Shown here: positions 61,437 through 64,000 of the stretch, piece after piece | Layout of the letters: each line of letters opens with the position of its first letter | How positions within the stretch are numbered: the first letter of the stretch is position 1 | Assembly (NCBI GenBank): GCA_000231825.2 | Contig: JH720297.1 | Span: forward strand, 1,171,543-1,235,542 | DNA: 64,000 nucleotides | From: Tetrahymena elliotti 4EA | Taxonomy: Eukaryota > Ciliophora > Oligohymenophorea > Hymenostomatida > Tetrahymenidae | Direction: 5' to 3' | Notes under the pieces: model-generated | Seen by the model: the letters and a program-made list of their open reading frames with translations, nothing else | Told to the model about the DNA's origin: nothing | Databases searched by the model: none | Program-made: the position numbers and the translations under genes

Positions 61437-64000
61437 ATGCTAAAACAAGTATCAAACTTCAATTATTTAAACATTAATTCATGCACAATACATATTTAAA
61501 AGACTGATGAACAAGTTGATGTACTTGATAATTTGAATACAGAAAGTAGACAATTCATTATTAACTTTATCAATGATAATTATCATGATTATTTTTTTAA
61601 TTTTCAGTAAAAGATGAAGGCCGATTGAATTCTAGTGTTTCTTAGAATTAGTTTTTGAGTAAAAAAAATAAGAAGAAAAGAAGATTAATCGGAAATGATT
61701 AGAATGATGATGATTAAAAAATTCACAATAATAAAGGATAAGGTAACCATTTTGTTAATATTTTAGCTTCAGATTTAAAGAAAATAATTTATTAACTAGA
61801 TGAAAGAAATATGTATCTAAATAATTCAATGTAAGATAAATAAATTAAATATGAGTTAGGGACTATGATGAATCATAAGCAATCTTTTGATTCTTCATTA
61901 TTTCATAATAGAAAGAGTTCAATTGAAAATGATTTGAATAGAACAAACGATTAAATTCTTCTTTAGTCTTTTTATCCACCTACTTCAAGGCTAAATACTA
62001 AAGTACATAATACAAGAATTAATACTCCTCGTTCTGAAGCAGAAATATTCAGATAAAGAAGAATTGATTTAGATGATTTCAACTTAACAAAGGATTTAAC
62101 TGAATCAATAGATTCAAGCATACTTAACAAGCAGCAAAATAGTTCAAGACTAGAATACATATTAGAAAGAGGTTATTCAAGTACTGATAAAGAGCAAAGT
62201 AAATATTAATTAAATTTCTAATTTAATAATTAAGTAAACAAAATTTACTCAGATATTTAACACCTTGATTGTTTGGATTTAATTAATTAAAACTTTATTT
62301 ATTTATTTATTGAAAGTCTTTCATAAATAATGAATAGATTAGCCTGAAAAAAAAGATGAATTTTAAGTTAACTTAAAAAGGCTGAATGAACTTTTGGTGG
62401 TAGACGAAGAAGAAATAAGTAGAATTTTTGTTTAATCAAAAAACAACTATTTATTTTTTTATAAATTTTCTGAAAGTTTAACAAAATGAAGAAGATCAAA
62501 AAAAGCAACAGCAAAAATAAACAGAAGAATTTGGAGATAATATTTTCAAACTTAGCAAAATATTGGAACACTAAAACGACATTATTGAAAAAATATGTAC
62601 ATCTCTTTTGAAATTTTGAAAGAAGTCAATTTATTTTAAATAAAGCAGCAAGTCAAAGACCCTCTCAGGAGAAAATATAGAGTTTATTAGATCTTGATAA
62701 TCAATAAAAAGTTAATGATAGCATTGATAAAGTTACTAGCTTTAATGAATCACTTAAAAGAAGTAGTATATTATATGATTTATCACAAATAAATTATTTA
62801 TTATTTTAATTAAATAGGAAAATAAAAAAGACTTAAAGGGTCAAATGGAGGTCTTTAGTATGAAAAATAAAATCATTTTCCTTAATAAATATCAAAAATA
62901 GAAGAAATCCTCAATGAAGAAGGAACTACTATGCAAATCTAAGAACATAGTAAATAATTTTATAATAAAATACTAATTAATTATCACATAAAATTAGTCA
63001 AGTAGATGAAAGAAAAAAGGGTTTTCCCTTCAAGAATCTCAGCGATTGAAGATATTTTGTAGAACTAAAAAACATTCAACATAACTACTGATGAAGATCA
63101 TATAGAAAAACAGGGTTAAAATTAAAATTAAGATAAAGGGTATTAAGGTGTTTTAACTAGATTAGATTCACTCTTAGAAAAAAATAATGGATATTACAAT
63201 AATAATCATGATTGTAAACAATTTATTTCATTCAATTCTTTCAAAAAATAAAAGAGTTTGATTCATTTTTAAGTTTTTTTCTAAAAATAATTTTTTTGAG
63301 TTTTAAGTTGACCTTATCTTTTAATAAGTTGTTTACTGTGAATTCTAAATTAATCAGCATCTTTCTGAATTAAGTTATTTTCATCCAATAAATTTTTTAA
63401 AACACAAATAAAAAAATGAATATTAGAATAACAATCTTGATTCTAGAAATTTAAGAAATAAGTGTGGTGACTATCTAAGATATTAACCAAACCAGAGAAA
63501 TTTAAGGAAAATCCCATATCTTATATTTTGTTTTATAAATAGAATCAATAAGTCAAGATTAGGTCTTGAATACATCTTTAGCTTTGGATGTAAATTAATC
63601 GAGAGTAAAAAATAAATTTATAAGAATACAAGAGAAGGAAGCTTCTTAATTTTGCATAACTAAAATTGATTTGGAGGCTACATAGAATAATGCAAGTGTT
63701 ATTTAATTAGATGAATAATATGATCTTCACAAATAAAATTCTTCAAATGCTAAGAATTATTATGAATAAATAAATAAATTACAAGTAGCTGAACCGCCAG
63801 AGCTTGAAAAAAATATTAATTCTAAAAAATCTTTTTACCACATATTTTTTATGGACTCTGAACAAAATACAAAATTGTTTAGAGATGGATTTAGTTTTAA
63901 ATCCTTTTTACCTTTAACTTCAATTCAATTTCGTCCTCCTATAACAAATGAAAATATTTAAATTGGGAAAAGTAAGAAATCAAATTAAAAAAGCAACAGT
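61437..64000 (+). CDS. Unrecognised Asn/Ser-rich multi-exon gene (3' end outside the window)
   Basis: Eight exons read phase-consistently, every intron in phase 1: 61437-61545, 61608-62198, 62338-62418, 62477-62596, 62646-62765, 62818-62949, 62998-63213, 63447 to the window end; 641 codons so far. Early on there is a basic patch KKNKKKRRLIGN, then a helix ASDLKKIIYQLDERNMYL, RSEAEIFRQRRIDLDDFNLT and a coiled-coil-like LNELLVVDEEE to EEFGDNIFKLSKILEHQND. Two related-looking short phrases, QISKIEEILNEEG and RISAIEDILQNQK, suggest an internal repeat encoded by neighbouring exons; RLDSLLEKNN may be a third. I recognise no family. Small exons of 81-132 nt in a row are unusual for this window. The gene continues beyond 64000. 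Confidence 0.68.

Noticed and set aside
1..64000. tRNA, rRNA or snRNA genes
   Set aside because: I scanned for B-box-like GGTTCRANNCC and cloverleaf context and saw none that holds; a covariance search would be decisive.

Overview
The window is about 64 kb of very AT-rich nuclear DNA from a ciliate, most likely the macronuclear genome of Tetrahymena or a close relative. In every gene that can be followed, TAA and TAG fall inside conserved protein sequence as glutamine codons and only TGA ends the frame (ciliate nuclear code). Introns are AT-rich GT...AG, mostly 48-60 nt with some of 130-620 nt. Genes lie on both strands with no operons. All gene models below were joined by hand from reading frame, splice-site phase and family similarity.

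Left part (1-15 kb): the 3' end of a cyclic-nucleotide-domain cation channel (+, cut by the window edge); a prenylcysteine-oxidase-like flavoprotein (-); two tandem paralogous Ser/Thr kinases (+) sharing an unusual C-terminal region; then a row of single leucine-rich-repeat exons with damage in two or three of them, probably a decaying gene.

Middle part (15-31 kb): a Mei2-like protein with three RRM domains (-), a small unknown gene (-), a mitochondrial medium-chain acyl-CoA synthetase of the ACSF2 type (+), and then about 6 kb of non-coding tandem repeat: some 21 diverged copies of a roughly 200-330 bp unit with a conserved core.

Right part (31-64 kb): an unknown basic protein (+); a seven-exon NEK-family kinase with a long Asn/Gln-rich tail (-); a 1295-residue protein with eight copies of a motif ending in RKSTFS (+), one of whose introns holds the 100-N assembly gap; an acidic/Asn-Gln-rich protein with an RVTF PP1-docking motif (-); a Dpy-30 homologue (+); a 1646-residue charged coiled-coil protein (+); a mitochondrial presequence protein (-); a LITAF-domain membrane protein (+); and the 5' part of an unrecognised eight-exon gene that runs off the window end (+).

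The genes do not form one pathway. Shared themes are protein phosphorylation (three kinases, a phosphosite-repeat protein, a possible PP1 partner) and large Gln/Asn/Lys-rich coiled-coil proteins, both usual in ciliates. Intergenic spaces are 0.1-2.5 kb and hold no tRNA, rRNA or CRISPR that I could recognise. The signals most worth following are the 6-kb repeat array, the RKSTFS repeat protein, the LRR exon array and the zinc knuckle on the channel.
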